A stretch of 64,000 nucleotides of DNA from Acidithiobacillus ferrianus (lineage in GTDB: Bacteria > Pseudomonadota > Gammaproteobacteria > Acidithiobacillales > Acidithiobacillaceae): assembly GCF_010378095.1 (NCBI RefSeq), contig NZ_WNJL01000037.1, positions 403,501-467,500 on the forward strand, read 5' to 3'. The notes under the pieces were generated by a model. It saw nothing but the letters and a program-made list of their open reading frames with translations. It ran no database searches and was not told the DNA's origin. A program made the position numbers and the translations under genes. Positions 49,953 through 59,576 of this stretch are shown one piece after another (positions within the stretch are counted from its first letter, which is position 1; the number at the start of each line of letters is the position of its first letter).

Positions 49953-51408
49953 GGCCACCTCCGCCGAGGGCCTCGCTGCCATGCGCGGAAAGCAGCGTGC
50001 CGAGGTGCGCGAGGACGGTCTGCGGGTCCAACCCCATCCAGAGCGTGAGCAAACCCAAGACCCAGAACAGTAACCACTCGCCCTGCCGCAAATCCGCCAG
50101 GGCATCCGGCAAGACGGCGTTCAGGGGCCCCAGCATCACCCGCTCATAAATGCGCAGGAAGTAGATCACTCCGGCGAGAATGCCGAGTGTCGCCAGCCCC
50201 GCCGCCCAGGGCAACACCTGAAAAGCCCCCGCCAGACTGAGGAACTCGCCGGGGAAGTTGGCGAGGCCCGGCAGGCCCATACCCGCCAGAAAGAAGAACA
50301 GCATCCACGCCCCCAGGCGTGGTGCGCGGCGAAAGAGCCCGCCGAGACCGGCCCATTCACCGGTCAGTCCGCGTGCCTCCATCACGGCCACCACGCCGAA
50401 AAGCCCCGCCGAAACGAGACCGTGGGCGATGAGCAGAAAGATGCCGCCACGCATCGCCTGGGCTTGCAGGGCAAAGAGACCGAGACCCGCCAGATTCATG
50501 TGGCTGACACTGGCATAAGCGGCAAAGTGGCGCAGATTGTCGGCATTGAGGGCGAGAAAAGCGCCATAGAGCGTGCCGATGGCGCCCAGGGTGATGCCGA
50601 CGGGGGCGAATTGCAGAGCGGCTTGCGGGAGCATCGGCATGGCAAAATGAATCAGGCCGTAAGCCCCCGCGGTCACCGCCGCGCCGGAGAGGAAAATACT
50701 GCCCGCCGGCGCGGCGGCGCCATAGCTGGAACTCGCCCAGCTATGCAGGGGAAAAAGCGGCATCTTCACGGCCAGCCCGGCGACCATGCCGAGAAACATC
50801 CAGAGACCCGCTGTCGCCGGAATCCGCGTATCCGCCAGGATCAGAACCGAAAAATCATAAACGCCCGTCTGCGCGCCATGAAGCACATAGACCCCTACCA
50901 GCGCCACCAGAAAGAGCAGGGAGCCGACCACGGTGTAGAGCAGAAACAGCAGCGCGGCAGTGCGGCTTTTATGACCGGTGCGCAGGATCAGAAAGGCCCC
51001 GGCCAGTGCCAGAATCTCGTAAAAGATGTAGAACATCAATACATTATCGGCAAGAAAAAGACCGAACAAGGCACCTTCCATGACCAGCGCAGCCAGCGCC
51101 AGGGCGCGAAACTCCGGCAATCGCCAGGCGAAAGCCAGGCTGATCGGCAACAGCAGGGCGGTCAGCACGGCCAGGGTACCGCCGAGAAGGCCGTCGTGGA
51201 GGGTCCAGAGCGCGCCAAGCATGGGAATGAAGAGCGCGTGGCTGGTGTCGTGGAGCATGCCGGGCGCGAGACGCAGGACAAGCGCCAGTACCAGTTCGAC
51301 CAGAGCGACGGCCATGGCGAAGCAATGCCCCCCCGTCCTACGGGTCGCGAGCCAGGGGGCGGCCAACCAGGGGAGCAGGATGAACACGCTGCCGAGGTTC
51401 ACATCCAC
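49942..51408 (-). CDS. nuoM: NADH-quinone oxidoreductase subunit M
   Basis: Protein of 488 residues with about 14 membrane helices. Proton-channel markers include NVLMFYIFYEILALAGAFLI, AVKMPLFPLHSWASSSYGAAAPA and a central Lys. The usual order L-M-N is kept. It overlaps nuoL by 10 bases. It is one of the three antiporter-like subunits in the membrane arm. Confidence 0.95.
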   Translation of the reverse strand: MDVNLGSVFILLPWLAAPWLATRRTGGHCFAMAVALVELVLALVLRLAPGMLHDTSHALFIPMLGALWTLHDGLLGGTLAVLTALLLPISLAFAWRLPEFRALALAALVMEGALFGLFLADNVLMFYIFYEILALAGAFLILRTGHKSRTAALLFLLYTVVGSLLFLVALVGVYVLHGAQTGVYDFSVLILADTRIPATAGLWMFLGMVAGLAVKMPLFPLHSWASSSYGAAAPAGSIFLSGAAVTAGAYGLIHFAMPMLPQAALQFAPVGITLGAIGTLYGAFLALNADNLRHFAAYASVSHMNLAGLGLFALQAQAMRGGIFLLIAHGLVSAGLFGVVAVMEARGLTGEWAGLGGLFRRAPRLGAWMLFFFLAGMGLPGLANFPGEFLSLAGAFQVLPWAAGLATLGILAGVIYFLRIYERVMLGPLNAVLPDALADLRQGEWLLFWVLGLLTLWMGLDPQTVLAHLGTLLSAHGSEALGGGGHGV

Positions 51409-53258
51409 CCCCAGGCGAACACGAGCAGAATCAGCAAACCGAGCACCATGCCACTGGCATAGCGGCTGAGCAGGCCGTTTTCACCAATTCCCAGGAGTTG
51501 ACTGCCCACCCCGAAACCGTCACGCAAACCGCCGAGAAACGCCCATCGAAAACCCGTGCGCTCCACGCCCCGGTCGAGGAAGCGGGCAAAAGCATATACG
51601 GCGGGAGGAAAAACGCGCAGGAAGGCCGCATCGAAAAACCAGGCGCCGGACAGAAAAGCAAGGCGGCTGAACCCATGCCCCCGCCGCTCCCATTGCGCGG
51701 CCTTGATGCCTATCCCGATGCCCAGCAAGGTAGCCACGGAACCCGTGATCTGCAGGAAGACGTTCACCGCGCCGCTCGGCATCGGCGGCATACCCAGCAC
51801 CGGCGCCAGCCAGGGCAGCCAAAGATCGGGACCAGACCAGCCGGGCGGAAATTGCAGCCAGCCCATCCCGATGCTGGCGGCGGCCAGGAGCGCGAGGGGA
51901 ATCTTCATACCCCAGCCCATCCGGTAAGGTTCCCCGGGCGTTACCGGTCCCTCAAAAATCAGAAAGTAGAGGCGGAAGGCATAGGCCGCGGTAAGCACCG
52001 CGCCGAGCAGCGCCAGTGCCCAGAGCAGCTTGCCGCCGGGCACCATAAAAGCCGTGGCAATGATAGCGTCCTTACTATAAAACGAGGCGGAGACCACCGG
52101 CACAGCCGCCAGGGCAAAAATACCGGCCAGAAACACCCAGCGCAGGAAAGGTTGCTGCGCCTTGAGGCCACCCATGTGGCGGATGTCGTGGTCCTCATTG
52201 TAGACACTGATGACCACCCCCGCACTCATGAAAAGCAGGGCCTTGAAGCAGGCATGCACCAGCAGATGAAAGAGCCCGAGCGAGGGGGCGCCGATGCCGA
52301 CGCCGAGAAACATATACCCCAACTGGCTGATGGTGGAGTAGGCCAGCACCCGCTTGATATCCACTTGCGCGATGGCGCAACTGGCCGCATAAAAAGCCGT
52401 GAACGCGCCACTGAGGCCAATGACCCAGAGCATGCCCGGCACCGCGGCAAAAACCGGGTACAGACGAATGCAGAGATATACCCCGGCGGTCACCATGGTC
52501 GCCGCGTGGATCAGGGCGGAGACGGTGCTGGGTCCGGCCATGGAATCGGGCAGCCAGATATGCAGGGGGAACTGCGCCGACTTGGCGATGGCACCGATGA
52601 GGGTCAGGGCACCGGCAATGGTCAGCACCAGCACGTCCGGGTGCGTCGCCACGGCAACGAAGAGCTGCTGGTCATTGAGGGTATGGTATTCCGCGAAGAG
52701 CATGAAGATGGCCAGCGCCAGCGCCGTATCACCGATCCGGGTCACGACGAAGGCCTTGCGCCCCGCCCAGGCGTTCTCCGGCTTGCGGTACCAATGGGCC
52801 ACCAGCGCGTAGGAGCAGAGGCCGACGGCTTCCCAACCCAGGTAGAGCAGGAGCAGGTTGTCGGCCATGGTCAGCACCAGCATCCCCCCGACAAAAAGGT
52901 TCAGGTAAAAATAGTAGCGCCGTTCGCCGTAGTCCCCCGCCATAAATTGCTGCGAGAACAGATGAATGAGAAAACCGACAAAGGCTGCGATGCTGATCAT
53001 GATCAGGGTGACCTGATCCACCTGGAACGCGATATCCGCGTGGAACCGGCCTACGGCTATCCAGGTCCAGACACGGTCATGCAGGTGGGGGTCACGACCG
53101 TGGGTGCTCCAGAGGGCAAGCACCACCAGCGTAGACAAAAAGGGCATGGTCGCGGCCATACGGCCCATGCCGCGCGGCGAGCACCGTCCCCCGAACAAGG
53201 CATTGAGGAGCGCCCCCAGCAGGGGGAAGCCGGGGATCAACCAAAGCCATTCACTCAT
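51399..53258 (-). CDS. nuoL: NADH-quinone oxidoreductase subunit L
   Basis: Protein of 619 residues; the start is the ATG at 53258, which overlaps nuoK by 8 bases. It is the largest antiporter-like subunit with about 16 helices and the long lateral helix near its end. Markers are LLLYLGWEAVGLCSYALVAHWY, FPLHIWLPDSMAGPSTVSALIHAATMVTAG, HLLVHACFKALLFMSAG. Confidence 0.96.
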   Translation of the reverse strand: MSEWLWLIPGFPLLGALLNALFGGRCSPRGMGRMAATMPFLSTLVVLALWSTHGRDPHLHDRVWTWIAVGRFHADIAFQVDQVTLIMISIAAFVGFLIHLFSQQFMAGDYGERRYYFYLNLFVGGMLVLTMADNLLLLYLGWEAVGLCSYALVAHWYRKPENAWAGRKAFVVTRIGDTALALAIFMLFAEYHTLNDQQLFVAVATHPDVLVLTIAGALTLIGAIAKSAQFPLHIWLPDSMAGPSTVSALIHAATMVTAGVYLCIRLYPVFAAVPGMLWVIGLSGAFTAFYAASCAIAQVDIKRVLAYSTISQLGYMFLGVGIGAPSLGLFHLLVHACFKALLFMSAGVVISVYNEDHDIRHMGGLKAQQPFLRWVFLAGIFALAAVPVVSASFYSKDAIIATAFMVPGGKLLWALALLGAVLTAAYAFRLYFLIFEGPVTPGEPYRMGWGMKIPLALLAAASIGMGWLQFPPGWSGPDLWLPWLAPVLGMPPMPSGAVNVFLQITGSVATLLGIGIGIKAAQWERRGHGFSRLAFLSGAWFFDAAFLRVFPPAVYAFARFLDRGVERTGFRWAFLGGLRDGFGVGSQLLGIGENGLLSRYASGMVLGLLILLVFAWGWM

Positions 53259-53562
53259 CGGCCTCCTCCCGCAAGTGGCACAGGACATCGACAGTATCGC
53301 CGCCCAACTCCTGTTTCACCCGCAAGAGCAGGGCCAGGGTCAGGGCCAGCGCGGCACCGCTCAGGGCCATGATGAAAATCACCAGTACCTGTCCGGTGGA
53401 CGAGTGCCAGCGCGCCCCACCCACCAGCGCGATGACCATGGCGGCATTGAAGAGCAGCTCCATGCCGAGCAGCAGAAAGATCAGGCTCCGCCGCAGCAGG
53501 ATCAGCGCGATACCCGCGAGAAAAAGCAGCGCCGCGATGACCAGAGCCAGCTCAAGCGTCAT
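53251..53562 (-). CDS. nuoK: NADH-quinone oxidoreductase subunit K
   Basis: Protein of 103 residues with three membrane helices, carrying the conserved Glu of LLGMELLFNAAMVIAL and the later one near the third helix. It sits between nuoJ and nuoL, with an 11-base overlap to nuoJ. Confidence 0.95.
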   Translation of the reverse strand: MTLELALVIAALLFLAGIALILLRRSLIFLLLGMELLFNAAMVIALVGGARWHSSTGQVLVIFIMALSGAALALTLALLLRVKQELGGDTVDVLCHLREEADE

Positions 53563-54046
53563 GTCCTTCCCTCCGATGGACGGCGAGAACCGCGCCTATC
53601 ACCGCAAAGAGCAGCAGCGCCACCGCTTCCGTCAGCCACATATAGGGTCCGAAGAGCGCACGACCGATAATCACCGGGCCGATCTCCCGAATCACCGTCA
53701 GCAACGGCGGAGGACGGGTGAAGAGGAGAATCACGACCGCCGCCAACAGTAGCACGAGAATGACCGGCCACCAGAACCCCGATCGCCAGCGTGCTTCCGG
53801 CTCCGGCTGTACGGGGGTCCGCAGAAGCATGATGGCGAAGAGAAAGAGGACCAGGATGGCACCGACGTAGAGCACCACTTCCAGCGCCGCGACGAAGGGC
53901 GCGCCCAGCACCAGAAAAAGGATGCCGAGGGCGAGCAGCGTGACCCCCAGATTGACCGCGCCATGCATGGGGCTGCGCACCACCAACAGGGCGGCGCTGC
54001 TCATCAGCACGATGAGGGCAAGCAGGAGCACCAGCAGCGCGGTCAT
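53552..54046 (-). CDS. nuoJ: NADH-quinone oxidoreductase subunit J
   Basis: Protein of 164 residues, five membrane helices, with [21 protein letters not shown] and the third-helix segment [18 protein letters not shown] ([12 protein letters not shown]). It links the quinone module to the proton channels. The start overlaps nuoI by 4 bases. Confidence 0.95.
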   Translation of the reverse strand: MTALLVLLLALIVLMSSAALLVVRSPMHGAVNLGVTLLALGILFLVLGAPFVAALEVVLYVGAILVLFLFAIMLLRTPVQPEPEARWRSGFWWPVILVLLLAAVVILLFTRPPPLLTVIREIGPVIIGRALFGPYMWLTEAVALLLFAVIGAVLAVHRREGHDA

Positions 54047-54576
54047 GGCAGGTTGCTCCGACCATTCACCGGAGGCGACTCGTTGCTGCCCTGCCCCTTG
54101 TCCTTGCCGTGCAAAGCCACGCCGGCGTGGCGGTAAAAATTGTAGTGGGGATGCTTACCAGTGCCGTCGATGAGCAGGGCCTCTTTCTCGTAGATGAGAT
54201 CCCGATGATGCTCCGTGCTGAAGGCGAACGCATCGAGGAGTTGGATGGCCAGGGTCGGACAGGCCTCTTCACAGAAGCCGCAGTAGATACAGCGCGAGAA
54301 GTTGATGCGGAAACTGACCGGATACCGGCGCTCGTCCTCGCGCTCTCCGGCCTGCAGTTCGATGCAGCGGGTGGGACAGACCGCCGAGCAGAGCTGGCAG
54401 GCCACACAGCGCTCATCGCCGTCGGGATCGCGCGTCAGCACCGGGCGACCACGCCAGCGCGGTGGCAGTTTCAGCGCCTCTTCGGGGTAGCTGACCGTGG
54501 ACGCACCGCGGCCGATCTGCCGCAAGGTGGTCCAGAGCCCCAGACCCAGTTGGACGAGACCGCGGTAGGCGCTCAT
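54043..54576 (-). CDS. nuoI: NADH-quinone oxidoreductase subunit I
   Basis: Protein of 177 residues. The ATG at 54576 overlaps the nuoH stop by 4 bases. Two 4Fe-4S clusters are bound by [12 protein letters not shown] and [12 protein letters not shown] (N6a and N6b). The C-terminus ([17 protein letters not shown] onwards) is a longer, polar tail than usual. Confidence 0.95.
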   Translation of the reverse strand: MSAYRGLVQLGLGLWTTLRQIGRGASTVSYPEEALKLPPRWRGRPVLTRDPDGDERCVACQLCSAVCPTRCIELQAGEREDERRYPVSFRINFSRCIYCGFCEEACPTLAIQLLDAFAFSTEHHRDLIYEKEALLIDGTGKHPHYNFYRHAGVALHGKDKGQGSNESPPVNGRSNLP

Positions 54577-55544
54577 CCCAGCCTCCACAAGGCCGCCGCG
54601 AAGGCGGTACACAAGAGGTTGAGCAGAGAGAGCGGCAGCAGGATCTTCCAGCCCAGGGCCATTAGTTGATCATAGCGCGGGCGCGGCAGGCTGGCGCGTA
54701 ACCAGAAGAAGATAAAAATCACCGCGAACGTCTTGATCAACATCCAGATCCAGCCCGGCAGCCAGGGGCCGTGCCAGCCCCCCAGATAGAGCGCGGCGGC
54801 CAGTACGGCGATCAGGGTGAGGCCGAGATACTCCCCCAGAAAAAAATAACCGAAGCGCATGCCACCATATTCGGTATTGAAGCCAGCAACCAGTTCACTC
54901 TCCGCCTCCGGCAGATCGAAAGGCAGGCGATGGGTTTCCGCCACTCCGGCAATGAGGAAGATCACGAAGCCGAGGGGCTGCAGAACGATATAGGGCATCC
55001 ACTGGGCCTGGACGATGCCGTTCAAGGAGAGGCTGCCGCTGAGCAGCACCACCGCCAGCAGGGCCAATCCCAGTGGCAACTCATAGCTCACCAGTTGGGC
55101 GACGGCGCGCACGGCGCCCAGTAGCGCGAACTTGCTGCCCGAGGCCCAGCCACCGAGGAAGACCCCGTAGGCGTTGAGGGAGCTCATAGCCAGGATGAAC
55201 AGCAGGCCGATATTCCAGTCCCCCGCCCAGGAGAAGCCCCGGTCGAGAGGCACCACCGCAAAGCTGGCGAGGGCGCTGAACGCCACCAGCACCGGTGCCG
55301 CACGATAGAGGACGGGATCCGCAAAGGCCGGGACAAAGTTCTCCTTGCTCATCAGCTTGAGGGCGTCGGCCAGCGCCTGCCCAATGCCGAAAGGACCGAG
55401 GCGATTGGGACCGTGGCGATTTTGCAGGAGGCCGAGCACCCGCCTTTCGGCGAAGACCAGAAAACCCGCAAGACCGAGCAGGACCACCGTCGTCAGCAAC
55501 ATACCCAGGGCCATGAGGAAAAGTGTCACGAGACGGTCTCCCAT
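54573..55544 (-). CDS. nuoH: NADH-quinone oxidoreductase subunit H
   Basis: Protein of 323 residues, eight membrane helices. Markers are [54 protein letters not shown] and [17 protein letters not shown]. It forms the quinone entry site at the base of the peripheral arm. It overlaps nuoG by 19 bases. Confidence 0.96.
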   Translation of the reverse strand: MGDRLVTLFLMALGMLLTTVVLLGLAGFLVFAERRVLGLLQNRHGPNRLGPFGIGQALADALKLMSKENFVPAFADPVLYRAAPVLVAFSALASFAVVPLDRGFSWAGDWNIGLLFILAMSSLNAYGVFLGGWASGSKFALLGAVRAVAQLVSYELPLGLALLAVVLLSGSLSLNGIVQAQWMPYIVLQPLGFVIFLIAGVAETHRLPFDLPEAESELVAGFNTEYGGMRFGYFFLGEYLGLTLIAVLAAALYLGGWHGPWLPGWIWMLIKTFAVIFIFFWLRASLPRPRYDQLMALGWKILLPLSLLNLLCTAFAAALWRLG

Positions 55545-57823
55545 TGAATCTGCACGGCTTCGCCGGGATGCAGGCCCAGTTGGGCAAAACCCTCCTGATC
55601 CAGGGCGGCAACACCGGCGACCATGCCCACGATGGGAAGCACGGGTAAACGCAGGCGGCCACAGGGGCCGCTGAGCGTGGCGAAAGACGCGTCGACGTCC
55701 GCGTTGAGCCGCAATCCCCGCGACGGCGCCAGCGACTGCAACTCGGCGGCGGCATCGGCGAGGGCCTCGCCGCCATGCCAGCGAAAAAGATCCAGCTCCC
55801 AGTCCTCAGTGCCGACTGGTGCCGCGGCGGGTGCCGCGGCAATCTCGAAGCGCGCACGCAGGGCATCATCCAGCAATATCCCGGGATGGTCCGGGCGGGG
55901 TGCAATCGGGCAAAGGAACCGCTGGTAAAAGGTCAACCGCTCCTGCCAGGGCTTCACGATATCGAGCAGTTCCGCCAGGCGGCCCAGCCAGTATTGGGGG
56001 GTGGGCGGGCCGAGAGGATGCATCTGTCCGCCCGCCGCAGCGGGGAAGCCACGGGTATTCTCCTGCCAGGACGGCACTTGCGCTTCACGGCGATAGACTG
56101 GGGCGAATGCCTGGATGCGCCCCTCGTAATTGATGAAGAGACCGTCCCGCTCGGGAAAAGCCGCCATGGGTAAGACCGTTTCGGCGGCACGAACGGTGTC
56201 CGTATCGACCATATCCAGTACGGTCACCCCTTGCAAGCCAGGCGCCAGCGACCGCCAGATCCCGGCCCCCCAGTCACTGCCCAAAGGATCGGCGGCGAGA
56301 CAGAGGAGGTGGTCGATTTCGCGTTGACGCAGAGCGTGTTGCAGGCGCACCGTATGGCCGTCGGCGGCAAAATAGGCGGCGCCGAAAAGATTCGGACTGT
56401 TCTGGAACACCCCCGCGCGCGCGTTCGCCGGGAGCCGTGCCAGGGTTTTCCGCAGGGCATGCACACCGGCCGGACCGAGGGTTTCCGCAGCCGCGAGAAT
56501 CACCGGCCGACGGCTGCCCTGCAGACAGGCATCCTCCGCAAGGCCCGTGACCAAATCCGGCAAGGCGCTGGGGCGGGTCGGACGATAGTCACCGGCCTCG
56601 GCCAACGCCGTTGGCCGGCTCGCCAGCACCGTCAACCGCGCCCCGTGACGCAGGGCCTGCCGCGCCGCCAACTCGGCCATGGGGGCGACACCGCCCAGAT
56701 CGCCCAGCACGATCAGGTGATCCGCCATTTCCACGTCGTTCAAGGTGGGCGCCTGCGGCAGAGCCATGCACTGCTGCGCCAGCGCCTCCATCCAGGGGCT
56801 GGAAAGAGCGGCAAATGGTGCGTGCAGGCAGTCGGCCAGAGCAAAAAGGGCCAGATTGCTCTGCACGTCTTCGCGCGGCGAACCGAGGAATCCGCTACGC
56901 CCCTCCTGCAACCGCGTCGCCACCTGACGCAGGACGGCATCCTGACGACTGTGCACGCCGTGCAGCCGTGCCCGCACCGGCCGTTCCGCCGCCGTCACAT
57001 AGCGGAAGCCATAACGCCCGCGATCACAGAGGAAATGCGGGTTGATCTCCGGATGATGACGCGCGCGCACCCGGCGCAAGGTGCCCAGCCGGGCACCCGG
57101 CAGGGTATTGCAGCCCACCGCGCAATGAGGGCAGACCGAAGGCCCTTGCTGCAGATCCCAGACCCGCGCGTAGTCGTGACGGAAGACCTTGTCGGTGAAA
57201 ACCCCGGTGGGACAGACTTCCACCAGATTGCCGCTGAAGGGACTTTCCAGCGGGCCGTCTTCCAGGCGTCCGAAATACACCCGGTCGCGGGAACCGAAGA
57301 CGCCGAAATCATCGCCCTGCGCCGTGTCCTGATAGAAACGCACACAACGGTAACAAGTGATGCAACGGTTCATTTCCTGATGTACCAGCGGCCCCAGATC
57401 CTGATCGCGATAAGTCCGCTTCGGTCCGCTGTAGCGGCGCACGGCATGGCCGGTCTGCACCGTCATATCCTGTAAGTGACACTGACCGCCCTCGTCACAG
57501 ACCGGACAATCGAGCGGATGATTGAGCATCAGCAGTTCGATGATTTTCCGATGCTCGGTATGGACCTCCTGGTCCACCGTCGCCAATTGCAGATGATCGC
57601 TGGCGGGCAGCAGGCAGGCCATGGTCACCCGCGGCGGATGTTTGTCGTCATGGGGATAGATCTTCACCGCGCACTGACGGCAAGCGCCGAGACTGCCGAG
57701 GGCGGGATGATAGCAGAAATATGGGATCTGCCGCGCCATTCCGGCGGCGATGGCGGCCTCCAGCACGTTCTGCCCGGACGTGAAGGGTACCGGCTGGCCA
57801 TCCAGATAAAAAATACGCTTCAT
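55526..57823 (-). CDS. nuoG: NADH-quinone oxidoreductase subunit G
   Basis: Protein of 765 residues. The N-terminal 2Fe-2S domain uses YFCYHPALGSLGACRQC and ACLLPAS. A His-Cys3 cluster is at HPLDCPVCDEGGQCHLQD, then CITCYRCVRF and CPHCAVGC bind 4Fe-4S. The C-terminal molybdopterin-oxidoreductase-like half is degenerate (no molybdenum). It is the largest peripheral-arm subunit. It starts in the overlap with the nuoF stop (ATGA). Confidence 0.94.
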   Translation of the reverse strand: MKRIFYLDGQPVPFTSGQNVLEAAIAAGMARQIPYFCYHPALGSLGACRQCAVKIYPHDDKHPPRVTMACLLPASDHLQLATVDQEVHTEHRKIIELLMLNHPLDCPVCDEGGQCHLQDMTVQTGHAVRRYSGPKRTYRDQDLGPLVHQEMNRCITCYRCVRFYQDTAQGDDFGVFGSRDRVYFGRLEDGPLESPFSGNLVEVCPTGVFTDKVFRHDYARVWDLQQGPSVCPHCAVGCNTLPGARLGTLRRVRARHHPEINPHFLCDRGRYGFRYVTAAERPVRARLHGVHSRQDAVLRQVATRLQEGRSGFLGSPREDVQSNLALFALADCLHAPFAALSSPWMEALAQQCMALPQAPTLNDVEMADHLIVLGDLGGVAPMAELAARQALRHGARLTVLASRPTALAEAGDYRPTRPSALPDLVTGLAEDACLQGSRRPVILAAAETLGPAGVHALRKTLARLPANARAGVFQNSPNLFGAAYFAADGHTVRLQHALRQREIDHLLCLAADPLGSDWGAGIWRSLAPGLQGVTVLDMVDTDTVRAAETVLPMAAFPERDGLFINYEGRIQAFAPVYRREAQVPSWQENTRGFPAAAGGQMHPLGPPTPQYWLGRLAELLDIVKPWQERLTFYQRFLCPIAPRPDHPGILLDDALRARFEIAAAPAAAPVGTEDWELDLFRWHGGEALADAAAELQSLAPSRGLRLNADVDASFATLSGPCGRLRLPVLPIVGMVAGVAALDQEGFAQLGLHPGEAVQIQWETVS

Positions 57824-59079
57824 GCCGCCACCTTGCGATAGGGACAGCGCTTCTGGCGGACGTGATCGAGGAAATCCTCGGCAAAGGCATGCAGGCCGGA
57901 GAGCACCGGCATCAGCGCGCCCGGAGCCAGGGCGCAGAAACTGTTGGGGGCAATCTGGGCACCCAGCGCATGCAGCGCGGCAATCTCTTCGGTGTCGCCC
58001 TCGCCCGCCTCGATACGCTCCAGCAGCCAACGCACATAGGGCAGGCCCTCGCGGCAAGGGGTACAGAATCCACAGGATTCACGGGCAAAAAACCGGGTGG
58101 TCGCGAGAAGAAAATCGACCGGACACTGTCGATCGTCCATCACGATGAAGCCACCGGTGCCCAGGCGGGAGCCCACCTTGGCGACCGCATCGAAATGCAT
58201 GGGGGTATTGAGGTGTTCCGGCAGGAGGAAAGGCGTTGAAGAGCCTCCGGGGAGAATCGCGCGCAGGTTCCGCCCGGCGCGCATCCCGCCGGCATGTTCG
58301 TAGAGAATCTCCCGCGCCGTCGTTCCCATGGGCAATTCGAAGACCCCGGGCCGCTGCGCCGGGCCACAGACGCTGTAGAGCTTGCTGCCGGCGCCCCCAT
58401 GGACCCCGAGACCGCGAAACCAGTCAGCGCCCTGGGCGAGGATACCGGGCAGATGGGCGATGCTCTCCGCGTTGTTGACCGTGGTCGGCTGCTGCCAGAG
58501 ACCCTGTTGACTGATATGCGGCGGTTTTTTGCGCGGATTGGGCCGTTTACCCTCGATGGCGTTGAGAATGGCGGAGTCTTCGCCACAGATGTAGCGGCCC
58601 AGGGAGAGATGGATATCCAGACGCAGATCGCCATCAGGCAAACGCAGCAGACCCGCCTCCCACGCCCCCTGCAGAGCCCGCTCCAGCACCCGCGCGCCCG
58701 CTGCATACTCGCCGCGTACGAAGAAAATGGCATGGCGCACCCCCAACGCATGGGCGGCAATGAGCATTCCCTCGATCAAGTGGTGCGGCGCCCCGAAAAG
58801 CAGCGCACGATCCTTGATGCTGCCTGGCTCCGTTTCATCCAGATTGCAAACCAGGTAGCGGGGTGCCGGGGCGTCGGCACCCCGCAATCGCCACTTCAGT
58901 CCGGTGGGGAACCCCGCGCCGCCACAGCCGCGCAGCCCGGACTTCTCCACCTCGGCAATGATATCCGCGGGGTCCATCGTGATCGCCCGGCGTAACCCGG
59001 CGTAACCCCCGGCCCGCTCGTAAACGCGCAGGTCCGCCGGATCGGGATCGTGGAAATGACGGCTCAGGATGGCTTCCAT
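57820..59079 (-). CDS. nuoF: NADH-quinone oxidoreductase subunit F
   Basis: Protein of 419 residues. NADH/FMN binding shows SGLRGCGGAGFPTGLKW and NLDETEPGSIKDR with GRYICGEDSAILNAIEGKR. The N3 4Fe-4S site is ESCGFCTPCREG with a fourth Cys in NSFCALAPGA (usually TICAFGD). It takes hydride from NADH, or makes NADH when electrons are driven uphill in iron- and sulfur-oxidisers. It overlaps nuoE by 16 bases. Confidence 0.95.
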   Translation of the reverse strand: MEAILSRHFHDPDPADLRVYERAGGYAGLRRAITMDPADIIAEVEKSGLRGCGGAGFPTGLKWRLRGADAPAPRYLVCNLDETEPGSIKDRALLFGAPHHLIEGMLIAAHALGVRHAIFFVRGEYAAGARVLERALQGAWEAGLLRLPDGDLRLDIHLSLGRYICGEDSAILNAIEGKRPNPRKKPPHISQQGLWQQPTTVNNAESIAHLPGILAQGADWFRGLGVHGGAGSKLYSVCGPAQRPGVFELPMGTTAREILYEHAGGMRAGRNLRAILPGGSSTPFLLPEHLNTPMHFDAVAKVGSRLGTGGFIVMDDRQCPVDFLLATTRFFARESCGFCTPCREGLPYVRWLLERIEAGEGDTEEIAALHALGAQIAPNSFCALAPGALMPVLSGLHAFAEDFLDHVRQKRCPYRKVAA

Positions 59080-59576
59080 GCGTCCGCCTCCCATTGCTCC
59101 AGCCATTGCGCGAGGGAGGTTGCGTCCACCGGACCCGCAGCCTCACCATCCACCAGCAGCGCAGGCGCGCGATCGCACAGGCCGATGCAGACATGAGGGA
59201 CCACCGTCAGCGCGCCACGCAGACCGACCTCCCCCAGCGCCACTCCGGAATACGCCTGCGCCTGGGCCAACAGATCCTGTGCCCCCGCCAGGTGACAGGC
59301 GATACTGTCGCAGATTCGCAGCACATGGCGCCCTGCCGGGGCGCGCAGCACCAGACTGTAGAAAGTGCAGAGTTCCTCCACCCGCACCGGACTCAATCCG
59401 GTGAGCTGCGCCGCCGCATGCAGCGCCACATCGTCGATGTATCCCCGTGCATCCTGCAAGGTGTACAGGACAGCGCTGATCGCTGCCGCCGGCACCGGCG
59501 ACTCCGCCACCAGCGCCTGCAAACGGGCGATCAGCGCGGTATCCTGCAAATCAGCGATCGAGATCGGCGAGGACAT
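59064..59576 (-). CDS. nuoE: NADH-quinone oxidoreductase subunit E
   Basis: Protein of 170 residues; the start at 59576 (a Met at 59582 is an alternative). The thioredoxin-like 2Fe-2S domain uses CDSIACHLAG and HVCIGLCDRAPAL (N1a). Other marks are LYTLQDARGYIDD and VEELCTFYSLVL. It overlaps nuoCD by 26 bases, an unusually long overlap. Confidence 0.94.
   Translation of the reverse strand: MSSPISIADLQDTALIARLQALVAESPVPAAAISAVLYTLQDARGYIDDVALHAAAQLTGLSPVRVEELCTFYSLVLRAPAGRHVLRICDSIACHLAGAQDLLAQAQAYSGVALGEVGLRGALTVVPHVCIGLCDRAPALLVDGEAAGPVDATSLAQWLEQWEADAWKPS

Noticed and set aside
51498..53372. Plus-strand ORF of 624 codons opposite nuoL
   Set aside because: Polar, low-complexity shadow of a membrane-protein gene.
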